Counted from the stretch's first letter, positions 12,601 to 24,499 are shown. The stretch: 64,000 bases of DNA from Mastigias papua (GCA_964019165.1 OZ025278.1:13953786-14017785); one strand, 5' to 3'. A program made the numbers and translations. The notes: a model not told the origin generated them from the letters alone.

Positions 12601-15600
12601 TACTACAATTGTGTAATTTATAATAAACGATTGAATGTAAGCTGCACTTCGAACACTACTTGCAGGCTGTTTTTTACTGTGCCCCAGTATTATTGGTTTA
12701 ATGTTGATTTTACGGACCTCAATAAGAACCACTACCCTATGTTATTTATTTATATTTCTTTCACAGTAACCTTTTTAGCCTAGGCCCAAATAAGGGAGGT
12801 TCTATTATGCATGTTTTTACTCTAAGTCCTATTACCTTCTTTTTTTGGCATTCCATATGCGCTTACAACAGATAATTAAAGATAACAGTATTCCCCTTGT
12901 ATAAGCCATACAATAAAGGAGTGCCTGTCTGAGAGGACACTTATCAAGGCCCGTGAGTTTCGATGGTCAATCATTTCCCTGGCCGCCTTTGTTTTCAATT
13001 CAGGCTCCTATTTGCTGCCAGCAGGTGCCCAATTGCTGCTTTGCGGACAGGGACGAGTATCCAGTATATGGGGTGAGGTGTGCCTAGAGCTTTGGGCCTT
13101 TCGTACAGCATGTACGAGTCCTCTAGCCACCCATTCACTCTCCCATGTAGGCAATTATACATAGCTAATGCTGAAAGACTTGTACCATTCAGAAACTTTC
13201 TTTTGATGTAATTGATACTGTCTTGAGGCCTTGTTAGATACTAGTGTCTTGACATGAGAATCTAAATGACTTCTTTCTTATTTCAAGGAATTATATACAC
13301 CCGAGGGTAACTGATAGATATAGAGTGCAATATTTTGTACAGGTATGTGTATTTGTTCAGAGTGTGTTTTCTGTTTTTACTCCATTGTGTTATGGCCTGG
13401 CCTAGCCTCCAACTTTTATAATGTAAGGGTGGGACTGACCAGAGATTGAGCTGAATCCTGTTTAGAACTGGAGTTTCCAACACATCATTCTACTCACAAA
13501 ACCTAGCATACTAGACAATCGCATCCAAAAATACTTTCACTGTCCCTTCTTTCAATATATAAATATATAGCCTATTTCAGAAGGGATACTAGCTAGGAAT
13601 TCTGGGAGACACGCAGGTACACGACCAAGAAAGATCTGAGATTAAGAACGGGATCCAGAATATGAACTTTCCAACAATAGCTAATAGCTGGGATTTCTGT
13701 CCTGAAATTAGTAGCATTTTCATTTGCAAATCTCTTGAAGCTTCTTCTCCTAAGCGTAGCCGCCAAATGTTTGAGACCTCTGATTGGGTCTGTTTTCTCC
13801 CAACCTAACTGGCCGATCAGCATGCAAAATAGGCCTAAATTTACCTGTGGAACTCATATGTGGTGAGAATCCTGAATGATGATTGCTCAATTAAGTTTGG
13901 AGAAGTTACATCTAATAAGACTCTTGAACATATAAACATATAGTGGCTATGCTCTTCTCCTAGACTTTCCAGGATATTATCTTTACTAGCAATGATTGGA
14001 GTCAGCGCCGTGGCTACAGGAGAGTGTGGAGGAGCTACACGCCCACCGTAAATTTCCAACGCGACACTTGACAAATCTGTATGAAACTCAGTTGCTATGG
14101 AAAGTCACTAAAAGCTTTGTACTTTCAGTATTGCATCACATTTCACAGATTTTCCAGCATTTCTATTTGATCAGGGCGGAAGCAAACTTTTGCAAATCTT
14201 TATGAGGTGCATCGGTGGTAAATTTTGCGGAATTTTGTAGCATAGGTTTTTTTCCGAATATCCATATTTTGGTTCATAGAATCATCCCATAATTTGCAGA
14301 ATTGCCGACTAGTCTATTTCAGGGGCAGTTGCCCCCTGGCTTCCCCCAAAGCGGGGTAGTTAATATTCTGACGTATTGAGCCAGCATAACGTCGGTTGAT
14401 ATTCATAGTCAGTAGCATCGATACATGGACGGGGGGGGGGTAGCTGCTTGTTATTGGCGTTTAGAGAATAATTTACAAATTCATAAATCCTATTATTCAT
14501 ATAGCCGTAAGCTGACTGCTGTCACCTTGCCAGTTCTTCAAAACATAAGCCAACTCCCCCTCATTGAAAATTTCTAGCCATGGCCCTGATCGGAGTAATT
14601 TGTTTTGAAATTTTGTATGAGAATTTTAAAAATTAATTCCATGTGCTTTGACGAGAATTTATCCTTAGATCTTGGTCAGTTATCATGATGCTGTCATCAA
14701 AAAGAAATATTTGTTTTGAATTTTTAAATCTAGATATAGAGCAGAATCGCTATGAAACTGTTTGGTTGCATTCTGAAGTTATTAGTTTTTCTGAAGTTTC
14801 TTTAAGTTATTGGTTTGATAGCATTCTAATAGTTATGATTCAATCGAGACTAACTAACTAAAGGGGTGTTATGGGTTACATTGCTTTCGCATACTGACTT
14901 TGATACATCTCTAATTATCAGTGATTCCGTTTTAGCAATCCTTTTCGAAGTCATACGAAGGCGAGAGTCTCAAACAGTTGGAACGAAAAATTGAAAGAGA
15001 TTATATCGAAAAGATTCAAATTAATTGCTACAAGGAAAGACAGTACAGTAAGTATATGATTTCCTTTGCACGATCATAGCCATGTTAGGCTTTTTGCGCT
15101 GAAATGTGACTCTTGGAGCCCCGAGAATATGCATCAACCAACGGACCACTTTGCTAGAGACTGACCCTTTGAAATTTTGAATTGTAAACCTCTGCCGCCA
15201 TTTTATCAAACTGAAGACATACTACCTGAAGATAAAAGGCATTTTATCATTTTAATAAATTAAATTATATATAACTGCAATCATTAAATTCCCTTCTAGT
15301 TAAAATTGAGGTGGTCTTGTAAGAGTTTGAAACGATAAAACTCGTATTTTCCAAGTTTCACAAACTGGGCCACGTGTGATGCTTTGAATTTACGGCCTCC
15401 CACACTACGCACGATACCGTTGCCAAATATTTGAAAGGTTGTTTTGATATCAAGTCAACATGACGTGACGTCAACATGACATCACTTTATCATACATCTC
15501 TTCGAGTATGTTGTTTGCATCTCGCATAATTTTTTATGGTACATCAATCGAATTTGGCAGTTAGGGTAGGATGCACGACCCCCCAGACCCCTCCTTGTAA

Positions 15601-17067
15601 GCCCCTGTTCTCAAATGATGCAGCAGGGCTGTATTTTCTGCTCAAAGCTGCTTTAGGACGTTTGAAAAATTTAAGCATGAGCTAGGTTGCAAAAAATTCC
15701 TTCAAAAACGGTCTCTGTAAGGTATGCTATATAGCAACTCTGCAGAGCATGCTATAGAAGCAGTTTGAAACCAGGCTTAATCATAGCACGTTTGTATAAT
15801 TAATTCATTTATAATGTATGCTTGTTTGTATGCAATTTATTCATTTGATTTCTAATGTATGCACGTTTTTATAATTTATTCATATGATTTAAAATGTATG
15901 CATGATTGTGTGCAATTTATATAATGCACAGACGCGTCCTAGACTTATTGATGAGAAGAAATATGAGGAAGAGTCCTTTTCATTAATGTCAGTTTCATAT
16001 CCTCCTATCATTGATGTCGCGGGCCTACTTTAGACCTACCAGTGACAAATAAAATAGAATTTTCATTTGTGCTTTGTTTCGTTGATGATTGACGTGACCA
16101 TGACGCCAGATATCTATTATAATAGTCCATGTAGTGAAAATGATGTGCGTTCACCGTATTATTTCCATTGTCTTCTGGTGCAGAAGATCAATCAAATTCA
16201 CTGCATAACTTATGCTGGTTCGCCTTTTCGCATGTCCGATACTTAATGATTCTGGAATCATTTGTCGATTTACACACGACAATAGTACGACTTTGAGTAC
16301 TGCAGTGAACAAATGCATTCTCTTGTCTTAACACTATAGCATTGCAGATTCAGTTTATTTATGTATTATAAATAAAAACTATGTATGGTTTTCCTCGGTG
16401 CAGTACTTAATATAGATATGCAGATTAATTTCATTTTCGATTCATTTTCAATCTTCTTATGTATAGTAACCCTTCTGTCTAGAGCAATTTATGTATGGGG
16501 GGGGGGGGGCATACAACATTTTTTCTTCGTGTGGTACTCATTATGAATAAGCTGATTAATGTCATTTTCTTTCATTTTCAATCTTCTTGTATATGGTAAC
16601 CCCTCTGTCTAGTGGAATTTATTTACAGGGGGGCCATACAGCATTTTTTCCTGTGTGGCACTCATTATCAATAAGCCGATTAATTTCATTTTCATTTCAT
16701 TTTCAATCTTTTTGAGTAAGTGTGACGAGCAACTAATTTACAGTGATAGGAACCTGTAATAAAAAAATATTAACGAAAGAATTTTATCTATACGACCAAG
16801 AAGTGAATTCCTCTAGCTATAGGCTAGATTACTAGCTTTTTGTGACCTTTCTTTTTCCTTTGGGCAAGTTGAAGAACCGAGTACCAATTTGACTCAATTA
16901 AGTTCAACCTGCTTCTGAAAATACAGCAAACGAAATTCTATTTTTTGTTCACAGGGCAAGAAATGCTATACCAAGCTCGAATATGGGGTAACCATGAACT
17001 ATTGCGGAAAGCTGAAAATTTGGATATGCGATCATGTAAACAATTGGACGACCTGATGGCACAGTGA
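6396..17067 (+). CDS. DNAJB14: DNAJB12/DNAJB14-type ER-membrane J-domain co-chaperone, complete 10-exon gene
   Basis: Coding exons: 6396-6528, 7232-7382, 8524-8669, 9718-9846, 9977-10030, 10835-10911, 11973-12088, 13288-13342, 14936-15047 and 16955-17067. All nine introns are GT-AG, and the joined frame is 1086 nt (361 codons plus TGA). The N-terminus [11 protein letters not shown] with GNREKA at 22-27 matches the DNAJB12/14 family, which supports this start. The J domain lies at about 101-165 with HPD at 129-131. A short Gly-rich [15 protein letters not shown] block (189-203) follows, then a His-rich linker with six consecutive His (217-222), one transmembrane segment (about 238-258) and a DUF1977-type C-terminal domain ending near LDDLMAQ. 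The length is close to human DNAJB14 (379) and DNAJB12 (375). Family knowledge: these are ER-anchored HSP40s with a cytosolic J domain that stimulates Hsp70/HSC70 in ER quality control. I infer a single ancestral co-orthologue of the two vertebrate paralogues, so the symbol is approximate. No frameshift or missing key residue was seen. Confidence 0.96.
7232..7382 (+). CDS. DNAJB14: DNAJB12/14 exon 2 (acidic/Ser-rich linker)
   Basis: The acceptor is TTTGAAAG at 7231 and the donor is GTAGTA at 7383. The segment starts [13 protein letters not shown] and ends [11 protein letters not shown]. It is a low-complexity linker between the N-terminal motif and the J domain. The phases join exactly (1 in, 2 out). 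Confidence 0.93.
8524..8669 (+). CDS. DNAJB14: DNAJB12/14 exon 3 (J-domain helices I-III start, HPD motif)
   Basis: The acceptor is TTTTTAG at 8523 and the donor is GTATGT at 8670. It encodes [20 protein letters not shown], then [20 protein letters not shown]. The invariant HPD needed to stimulate Hsp70 ATPase is present. This is the most conserved part of the gene. Confidence 0.97.
9487..9620. repeat. Compound (TG)n microsatellite in DNAJB12/14 intron 3
   Basis: Interrupted TG dinucleotides, purest at 9583-9612. It lies within the intron and about 100 bp upstream of exon 4. Confidence 0.95.
9718..9846 (+). CDS. DNAJB14: DNAJB12/14 exon 4 (J-domain C-terminal half)
   Basis: The acceptor is TTTGCTAG at 9717 and the donor is GTTAGT at 9847. 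It encodes [20 protein letters not shown] (helices III/IV) and then a charged stretch ending YNEFEREFD. The preceding intron contains a TG microsatellite. Confidence 0.95.
9977..10030 (+). CDS. DNAJB14: DNAJB12/14 exon 5 ([13 protein letters not shown] block)
   Basis: This 54-nt exon lies between acceptor TTTTACAG and donor GTACAA. It encodes [18 protein letters not shown], the conserved block that follows the J domain in this family. The upstream intron is only 130 nt, the shortest in the gene. Confidence 0.95.
10835..10911 (+). CDS. DNAJB14: DNAJB12/14 exon 6 (His-rich linker)
   Basis: The acceptor is TATTTCAG at 10834 and the donor is GTTAGT at 10912. It encodes [12 protein letters not shown], six consecutive histidines, then ASFHREEQ. 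Vertebrate members also have His/Gln-rich sequence here, so the exon is credible although it is less conserved. Confidence 0.9.
11973..12088 (+). CDS. DNAJB14: DNAJB12/14 exon 7 (transmembrane segment)
   Basis: The acceptor is CCTTCTAG at 11972 and the donor is GTGAGT at 12089. It encodes a hydrophobic run, [20 protein letters not shown], followed by [12 protein letters not shown]. This matches the ER membrane anchor and the start of the C-terminal domain in the family. Confidence 0.95.
12335..12600 (+). repeat. Two diverged ~130-bp tandem units in DNAJB12/14 intron 7
   Basis: CAATATGATCACGCTGATGA and CAATATGATTAAACTGATCG start two units about 130 bp apart. Each contains TTATGTTTATTT and a CCTTGCCAAT- or TCTCGCCAAT-type segment. 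Many TGATCA words recur. Confidence 0.6.
13288..13342 (+). CDS. DNAJB14: DNAJB12/14 exon 8 (start of DUF1977 region)
   Basis: This 55-nt exon runs from acceptor TTTCAAG to donor GTATGT. In the joined frame it reads [18 protein letters not shown]. Of the two alternative AG positions, only this one keeps the frame open and leaves the last exons in phase. Confidence 0.88.
13753..13953. mobile_element. MITE family C, copy 1, inside DNAJB12/14 intron 8
   Basis: The left arm runs AGCGTAGCCGCCAAATGTTT to TCTCCCAACCTAA. The right arm is an eroded reverse complement ending AGTGGCTATGCT. It matches the element at 31753-31914. Insertion is within the intron between exons 8 and 9, and the splice sites are untouched. 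Confidence 0.7.
14936..15047 (+). CDS. DNAJB14: DNAJB12/14 exon 9
   Basis: The acceptor is CGTTTTAG at 14935 and the donor is GTAAGT at 15048. It encodes a helical stretch containing [20 protein letters not shown] and ending YKERQ. The Lys-Val/Ile-Glu...Asp-Tyr...Cys pattern matches the C-terminal domain of DNAJB12/14. Confidence 0.95.
16385..16715 (+). repeat. Minisatellite, ~3 units of 125-130 bp, in DNAJB12/14 intron 9
   Basis: CATTTTCAATCTTCTT recurs at 16443, 16573 and, slightly changed, 16698. Each unit has TTTTTCYTCGTGTGGTACTC-like and CTGATTAATGTCATTT-like segments. Units contain G runs (12 G at about 16498). Confidence 0.85.
16955..17067 (+). CDS. DNAJB14: DNAJB12/14 exon 10 (C-terminus and stop)
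   Basis: The acceptor is GTTCACAG at 16954. The frame reads [20 protein letters not shown] and ends [10 protein letters not shown] followed by TGA at 17065-17067. The conserved Cys-Lys-x-Leu near the end is also found in the vertebrate proteins. Confidence 0.95.
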
Positions 17068-17400
17068 AGAGAAATTATATGTGATTAATACAATGTGTGG
17101 CAGGCCCATTTGAATTTCTACCTTAGGAAGAGAAATCACATGAAATGTCCACCATTTCAAGGAGGTACATGTATGTAATTGTGCTCATTCAATTGATTAT
17201 TTGTCAAGACACACAATGGCGTACAGTGCAGTATGTTGTATATATGTGTGCTTGGCAGCACAGCTAGACATTTTCTTGTTAACAACTCATTAGCCCAAAT
17301 ATAGCGTGTATGATGCTCTGTGTAGGGAGTAGTGTGAGTGAAAGGGTTGAAATATCTAAGGGAAATTCATCACCTTCAGGAGGACTGTAGAAATCACTTG

Positions 17401-17406
17401 AATAAA
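17401..17406 (+). promoter_or_regulatory. Candidate poly(A) signal, proximal (AATAAA)
   Basis: A canonical AATAAA lies 334 nt after the DNAJB12/14 stop codon, in AT-rich sequence. It is a plausible 3' end signal. A second hexamer follows 72 nt later, so either or both may be used. Confidence 0.5.
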
Positions 17407-17472
17407 GAGATGTTAACATTATACAAATGCCATTTAACTCCCTCATCGAGTCGTGTGTAGCACTCTTCGCTC

Positions 17473-17478
17473 AATAAA
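17473..17478 (+). promoter_or_regulatory. Candidate poly(A) signal, distal (AATAAA)
   Basis: This is a second canonical AATAAA, 406 nt after the stop codon. It is followed within about 40 nt by T/G-rich sequence that could act as a downstream element. Confidence 0.45.
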
Positions 17479-17479
17479 C

Positions 17480-20400
17480 TAAAGGGTACCTTGTTAGCTT
17501 TTCATATTCTGTGATTTTATCATAGTGAATAGAGACTGTGGCTGGACTTTTGTCATTACTCGAGACTGCGCCAGTCAGTAATAGCCAGGCATTAGGCTGT
17601 TGAGCCTACATTGTCTTCTCCATAACTTGTTTCCACAACGGTGTTTTAGCGGTAAAGATATCAATGATTAACGATAATCTCACAATGGCATTCAGACATT
17701 GAAGAGACATATAAATTGTTGATGGCCTTAGCTGCCTTACCAAGATATTGATGATCCTGTACCCACAAGCATCAGATCTTCAGCAACCAGTTTTTCTCCG
17801 TTTCTTTAAATTTCTTTTTCCATTCTCCATCCCTTCTCGGTATTTTCATGTAAGATTGCACACCTCAAGCATATGTGTTGTTCTACCAAGGGGAGATATT
17901 TCTAGACTTGGATCCTTGCCAAACCATTTTCTAAGGGTAAATGAATTTTTACCACAGATATTGGGCTCTTTCCATGATGCAAGGATAGCAGCTCCTTTTT
18001 ATCAAGAAAATCAGGGTGGTACCCTCCATAACAGCTAGTGATTCAAGGCATTTCCATGCGCAGAGAGCAGCATCTGGATGAAAAGAGACTAGATTGTAAC
18101 ATCTGGGTGATAGAGAGGCCAGCTTGTAACACCTGGAATGATAGAAAGGCTAGATTGTAGTCTTATCATTTGCGGTTTGTCCTGGTAAATTTCTTCCCTG
18201 ATCATTTCATAGCGATCATTTTGTATGCACAAGATTAAATTATTCGAAGGGTTCCAAACACTATCCATACCATTAGCTTGATATTGAAATAAGTTGAATC
18301 AGTAATTTCGTTTTATGTAGAATATTCCTCATCGTTAATTTTATTCTTTAGTAAGAAGATTGAGAAAAAATTGCCTCTCATGATGAGTCTAATGCTACAT
18401 GTTCTTGGCCTTCTTTGACCATCACTATGTAGTATAATCTTTACGTTTTACTTCTTTAAAGTGGCCGCTTTGGAGTGATACCTCACGTTATCCTATTGCC
18501 TGGTGATTTCGCCAATTCGTTCTTAGTGTGAATTATGCCTTATATGTAATGGTCGCTGGGTATGACATTGATATTCCACCCAGTGGTATCGTTATTGCTT
18601 TGTATTAATGTTTGTATGAACTAAGTGCACATAAAAAAAATCTTTACGTTCATGTCCCATTTGTGCCCGATTTTTATCATACACAGCATTTGCTCAACAT
18701 TAGTCAAGTAGGCACAGAAGCCAGATCTACCCAGTGAGTCGCAATTGCGAGATTTTCAATGCATTTTATACCTCCTTGAAAATTGGAGGCCTTATGGACT
18801 ATTTTTGACAACAGCTTGGTATGGGTTTGGCATGTTCTTAATTGAAACTTGGATGGTGTTGGACTGTCAGGTGGTCACCTCTATATACTGCAGAACTTCT
18901 GACCTGACGATATACGACGGTTCACTGTGGGAAGATTGTACTGAGAACCTTCTGAATTAAAGATGGGGCGTGATAAAGTTTCTATTGAGTACTGTCGCGG
19001 GCTTTGTCCCAGTGCAAACAATTTGTTGCTTTGAATTGTGTGACCAACCAGATTTAGGGGTATTTCAATACAAGGTTTTCTCGGTAGAAAGTTGTTCCAA
19101 ATGAATTTATGAAGGCCATTTACAGGCAAAAGTGTTTCATCGATTTTTGGAAAAGGACCGGTGGTCGTCGGCCCACATTTTAAAGAACTGCCTCTTAATT
19201 ATTTCATTGCTATGGCACAGGAATCAGTAGCCGACGCCAGCTGATTTATCAACGGTGGAAGCCAGGTATATGTATATCAACCCAGACCCATGGCTAGCGT
19301 ATTTTCACGGGGGGGGGGGGGGCACAGTTAATCTGAGCCTAGCTATTATCAGTCAGCTGTGTGACCTGGTAGTGCCCTGGTAGTGTTCAAAATGTATGGG
19401 ATTACACGATTTAGGTTGAATTCTGACAGAGGATGAAAAAAGGATGCAACATGTGCGCTTGTGCTGTATTGTATAAGGGAGGCATTGAGTCATCTGCTGG
19501 AACTCAAGAGGGCTTTACCTCCTAGGTCGCCCTCTATCTATGGGCGTATTTTGACCGATAATGCCGAGGAAGCTCTATTTAATCATTGTGTAATGCTGCT
19601 AATTTTTGGGGCACTGTTATACAAGTGCAAAAAGATGCAAACAACTCATGAATAAGGTATGAGTACCCGTCCTGCCACCATACCTCGAGTCCTTGTCAAA
19701 AGCACCGTGGTTTGCACGCAAAGGTACGTTTTTTTAATTCCTTTACATTTTGACAAATTCCAAGGCAATTCATAACTGCTTTGGCAACTGGATTTGTTTG
19801 TCTTTTTTATCTAGAAAGAGAAATTTGGATAATTTCATACATGATCCCTGCCATTGAAGCGGGTTTTAAGTACACAGAAAGACTGCGTTGTGCGATTTCA
19901 TTTCGTAGGTTTATATGCATGAACTTATCCATCCAGCTTAAAAACTACAATGAACTTCTTCTTTAATTGGACTTTCCGACCGGTTTTTCGCATATTTAGT
20001 TGTTCTTGTGAAAGCAAACATGCTTTTTAGTGTCTAATGAGTGCAGAACACAAAGCAGTACTTGCATCTCCAACATCACAGTTTTTTTTATGTCGAATTG
20101 CCCATTAAAGACTAGATCAGTTGTGCATGCGAACCGCCATCTGCATCAAATCAAGGGACTGTTCATTACAGCTTGCAATCTCACGGGTATTAATATTTTA
20201 TACTAAATTCCCTCTGACTGCATATGTACACCCCATAGATCAAGGAGTTTCTGCTTTGATATCAAAAACTTCACGCTTTTCTTCATGAGGAGCGTTGACG
20301 TTAGTCGGGTCCTTTGGTTTTGCTCTCCATTCAACCGTCAAACTCTCAATTTCGTAGCCTCGAACTCAAAATTCTGCAACTTTGCAATTTTTTAAATTGT

Positions 20401-22867
20401 AGGGAGGAGCAGTGAACTATCGAAGATTTGTCAGCCTGACTGAAGGACCAAGCCATTGTATTCAGCACATTTCTACCTCTCATCAAGGTACACCGAAAGA
20501 TATACATTAAGCCCCGATATAAGCAGACAAAGGGAAAGGAACAGGGTCTATTTTAGCTAGTGTTCTTGGCTATGGGTGACAAAATCACATGCTTAAACGT
20601 GCGCATGGGACTTGAAAGAGCTGCCGCTATGTAGTTTGCACAAGTCAAAGAGCTTCAAGATTTTTTGATCAAAAGGTATGCTGTAGGCAGTATTCAGTAA
20701 TTTTAAGGCCAAATTAATTGAACTGATGACATGTTTGAAATTTGAGGCAGTCATATTGAAATCATTTAATTGCTCTGGAATTGTATACTTTCTGCAACTC
20801 TATAAAGGGCGAGACGAAAAGACCTGAAAATCAGCTGCTAAATTCAACGCCGACAATTAAAACGTAATTTATCATGTTCAGATATTGCTGATGCATTTTC
20901 TCATTCATAGCATTTTCCCGTTTTTCAGAGAACATTTGACCCTACAATTTGTTTGATCTCAGTTGTACACTTTACACTTTAAAAAGAAAAACAAGTTTAC
21001 GAAGACCATTGCAACTATAAAAGCACTCTTGTACAAGTACACTCTTGTTGAGTTTGCTGCACGAACGCACGTTTTCATCGCTTTTCAAATAGCCACCGAA
21101 CAAAGTGAACACACCCACCTTTCGATTCATAACCTTAATTCGTTTTGTGTATTTCATTGCCATCTGAAACTGAGACCATATACAACATAGAGTGAAATAG
21201 GCCGGTATCTATGAGAGTTTTTTTTACTTTATTTAAAGTTGGTTTACAGTGTAGCTTAACTGTAGTAAATAAGCTAACGAATACCAGCTAAAAGGCTTTC
21301 TCTGCACTATAGAGAAGGAAGGCGTAGGCCTGCGTGTACAAAGTTCAAACGTTAACAATGTTTAAAAATGCTCTGCTTATGACAGAAAGCCAACACAAAC
21401 CCAGAGTCCAGAAAAAGTTTCAGCCTTCCTTTGGCTGTAAAATCTTTATCATAAACTTTCCTCTTTTAAAAAAATCAAAACTAGCCAAAGTTCTTGGACT
21501 GTATTGTGCATGTCTCGAAAAATTGTACGGTAGAAGGCCTATGCTTTTCAAAGTCGATGTCACATTAACTGAAGACTTTGTTGAAACTGAATTGATGCAA
21601 ATTACCAAACCTTCCTCAAATACGACATAGAAAGCATAATCTTCCTCCGGCTCAGAACCCTGGAGCCGTGACTTTTTCTGGATTCTGCACAAACCAAGCC
21701 CGAGGTGTGTCACATCCCTCCCCCCTGACAAAAAGTTTATAGGTACGTAGCAAAACTTTGCCTTTTCTGTTGTCAGCTTGCTTTAAGCTTTCTCTTGAAG
21801 GAGCCAAAGAAGAAGAATTTGGTGCTACGGATAGGCAGACACCTCATGAAATCGTTACATTTATAGATTAGCGCATTTGCTGGCAAAGTGAACACACCAC
21901 TCTTAAAAATTCAGCATCTGTATGTCAATCGTATGAGCCGAACCCATTTTGTTGGCTAGTTGTAAGTTCTCCTCCATAGAAATTCTAGAAACGGCTTTGA
22001 AGTCGAGCATACTAGTGATGGATTGAAATTTACGTCAACTGGAAATTGATCTTGAGATTCTTCATTCAACAGAAATATTGAGGAATTTTGCCTTAATATG
22101 CACCGTTTCAATACTTACGTAACTACAGTGCTATCAATATTAAACACAGAGCAATAGGATTGAAACAAAGTGTTTAATTACTTAATAGATCGGGAACGTG
22201 TTTGCCGTGTTGGGAGAATGAAAGGCATAGCTTTTAGACTCCGCTTCCTGGTATTATGATAGATTTTTCCGTTGCATGTGCAACAGTTTACAAATAATCT
22301 TTTGCATAGGAAGAGCTATTTCTAGTACGAATTTAAAGGGAATGGGGGTTACAATTTGAACAAGCAAGCTATGCATAATATGATAAATTTCCTAGCTTTG
22401 CCACCCTGGTAAAGTTAATTATTTTTTGAAGTCATTTTCCTGTTGTGACAATTGTCTCATTTCATTTGCGACAATTTGTAAATAATGTTGATGATTTTTA
22501 AGGGTCAGTGCTAATTCTGGAAAAAATCAAATGGCACGGAAGTTACAATTTTTTAAATGCAATTTAAAATATTCTCTATTGCACTGATATATTACAATAA
22601 CACTCTAACAATAATAGTAATAAAGAAACTCATAACTGACCTAATATACTTAGTAAGTACTATGAAACAGTGCAAGGACGACACCGTGGGGAGAAAAAGA
22701 CAAAGATGAAAGACAAGTTAATATGAAAACAAACAGCTATAGCGAATAAAATACAAATATAACTAGCTTAACTAATTACAAATACAAACTAACGGAAATG
22801 GTGCTAATGTACAGTAAATTGTAGCAATGGAATGCGTTAAAGTGTTCAGTATAGATTAAGGCCTACA
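17480..22867. other. Intergenic, nothing recognised apart from the repeat at 18060
   Basis: This lies downstream of the DNAJB12/14 poly(A) signals. Open frames here (for example at 17748, 19461 and 21334) are short, lack splice or family support and use non-ATG starts in several cases. A G run is present at 19310-19322. Confidence 0.55.
18060..18165 (+). repeat. Three degenerate ~35-40-bp tandem units
   Basis: The pattern CATCTGG-TGA-AGA-GRCTAGATTGTAA occurs three times in a row with substitutions. There is no ORF. Confidence 0.6.
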
Positions 22868-22978
22868 TGCTTTTTTTATAAGGAACCTAGCTCAAGACCT
22901 AGTCCAAAAGTTCCTTATTTATGGACCTCCAATGATCAAATTGTAGTACTAAAAGTTCCTTAACAGTTCCTAAATTTT
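22868..22978 (-). mobile_element. TTATAAGGAACC-family element, fragment (copy a)
   Basis: It starts GCTTTTTTTATAAGGAACCT, then CTCAAGACCTAGTCCAAAAG and TTCCTTATTTATGGACCTCC. This is the reverse complement of the right end of the full copy at 31984-32418. Only about 110 bp of one end is present. Confidence 0.7.
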
Positions 22979-23000
22979 CACTCCGCATTTAATGACACAA

Positions 23001-23038
23001 TGGTACAGACCAATGGTACAGACCAATGGTACAGACAA
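23001..23038 (+). repeat. 14-bp tandem repeat, ~2.7 units
   Basis: CAATGGTACAGAC repeats in near-perfect tandem, just upstream of the TTTA/TA microsatellite. Confidence 0.85.
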
Positions 23039-23098
23039 GTAACAATTATTGCTATAACTAGCTTCTTTATAAAAAAGCGGGTAATGGGTTTGTGGATC

Positions 23099-23158
23099 TT
23101 ATATATACATATATATATTTATCTATTTATTTATTTATTTATTTATATATATATATAT
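23099..23158. repeat. Compound (TA)n/(TTTA)n microsatellite
   Basis: TA, then five to six TTTA units, then TA again. It abuts the CGAAACGTC cassette. Confidence 0.95.
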
Positions 23159-23159
23159 C

Positions 23160-23232
23160 GTAACTCAAATGAGTTTTTCCTGAAGAAGAGGAAAGCCGAA
23201 ACGTCTAAAGTCGAAGTTTTTCCTTCTTGAAG
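23160..23232 (+). repeat. Cassette CTGAAGAAGAGG...CCGAAACGTC after TTTA/TA repeat
   Basis: TTTTTCCTGAAGAAGAGGAA, then GCCGAAACGTC, follows directly on a compound (TA)n/(TTTA)n tract. TTTTTCCT and TTTTTCCTTCTTGAAG recur on either side. It belongs to the same kind of microsatellite-linked module as those at 5.8 and 43.1 kb. Confidence 0.45.
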
Positions 23233-23239
23233 TACTGAG

Positions 23240-24499
23240 TTGTATACAGACCAGTATGAACTCGGAATCGACAATGTTGTCATAATAAATTTTCAGATCA
23301 TTTTGTCGAGATGAATATTGTGATACTTGCTTCTTTGTCTCAAACATACACTTAAACTCTGTTCTATGTCTTTTACAACACCCGCTGACCCTGCACTCCT
23401 CCCACATCAAACAACATAAAACTGCAATTTTACGTTCCTGAAATGTTCCATTGACATTATTCTTCTCTTTTGACCTTTTAAGTAAATATTGTACGGATGT
23501 TGCTTAATCATGACAGATAATATTGACAAACATGTCATCTGTCAACATCCTTTAGTCATCGTCGTTCGTATTTGATGGCTATTCCATTCCAATGGACTTT
23601 ATGTCATTTCCTACCAATGATAAACACAATTATCTGCTCGTCAATTTACTATCCGCAGTGTCTGGTTTGTTTTTTATGACATGCTATATTTAACTCCTGT
23701 AGGTAACCATAGTCAGGCCACACGAAGGGTGCAGGAGATCACAGACCGAGCTGCTTTGGTATTTTCATTGCGGAAAATTGTACGCTGTTTGCGATCTGCG
23801 TAATTAAGTAAGTGGATTTCTCTTCCTTGTTTTACAACTACTGTTCATGGATTTTATTTCAATTGATTTTACTGGACAATACGGTGTCAGTACACTCTAT
23901 TCTACGGCAGAACTACATATTAAAGGGCTTACGTGTGGTCTGCGAGTCTTGCACATTATTAGCAGTGCTTTGCTCTACTAACTGTGTTCACGCATACCCA
24001 GTTGGAACCGGTTGGAACCAGCATGAGGCAGTCAGTGATAAAACATCGATTGGCATTACTTGCCCGTTACTATTATGTCATAAGCGACAGTTTGCACCAC
24101 TCGAAATTACTTTCTTTTGATCTTGTATTGTCGAAGTCATTTAACTTTTCATGCTGGATGTTGACCTGACTAGTAGAGCAATTTGTTTTGAAATTTTCTA
24201 TATTGCATATGGTGTTGATCCTAAATATTAGATTGATTTTATGGACACTGAATGACAATGAAGGTTGTTTGTCCATGGAAGACTTACGTTTACATATTAA
24301 GCCTGACTTGTTCGATAGGCCTATGCACTTTTTAACACACCCCTTCCGCTACGTACAATGAAGTACTTAAGACACGTGAGGTGCATCAAACATAAATTTG
24401 TTCAGATGGACCCGCGATTCGTGCAAATCAAACCGTCTTTCCGTAAGTCTAGCGTGTACATGAAACGTTAGTGTTTTAAGTACAGAAACATTTGTTTCA
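23240..24499. other. Intergenic, nothing recognised
   Basis: AT-rich unique sequence. The open frame 23812-24120 has no recognisable domain. Confidence 0.55.

Noticed and set aside
23711..23807. Segment between CTCCTGTAG and GTAAGT, open for 34 codons
   Set aside because: The frame ends in TAA just before the donor, the acceptor has a poor pyrimidine tract and no domain is seen.
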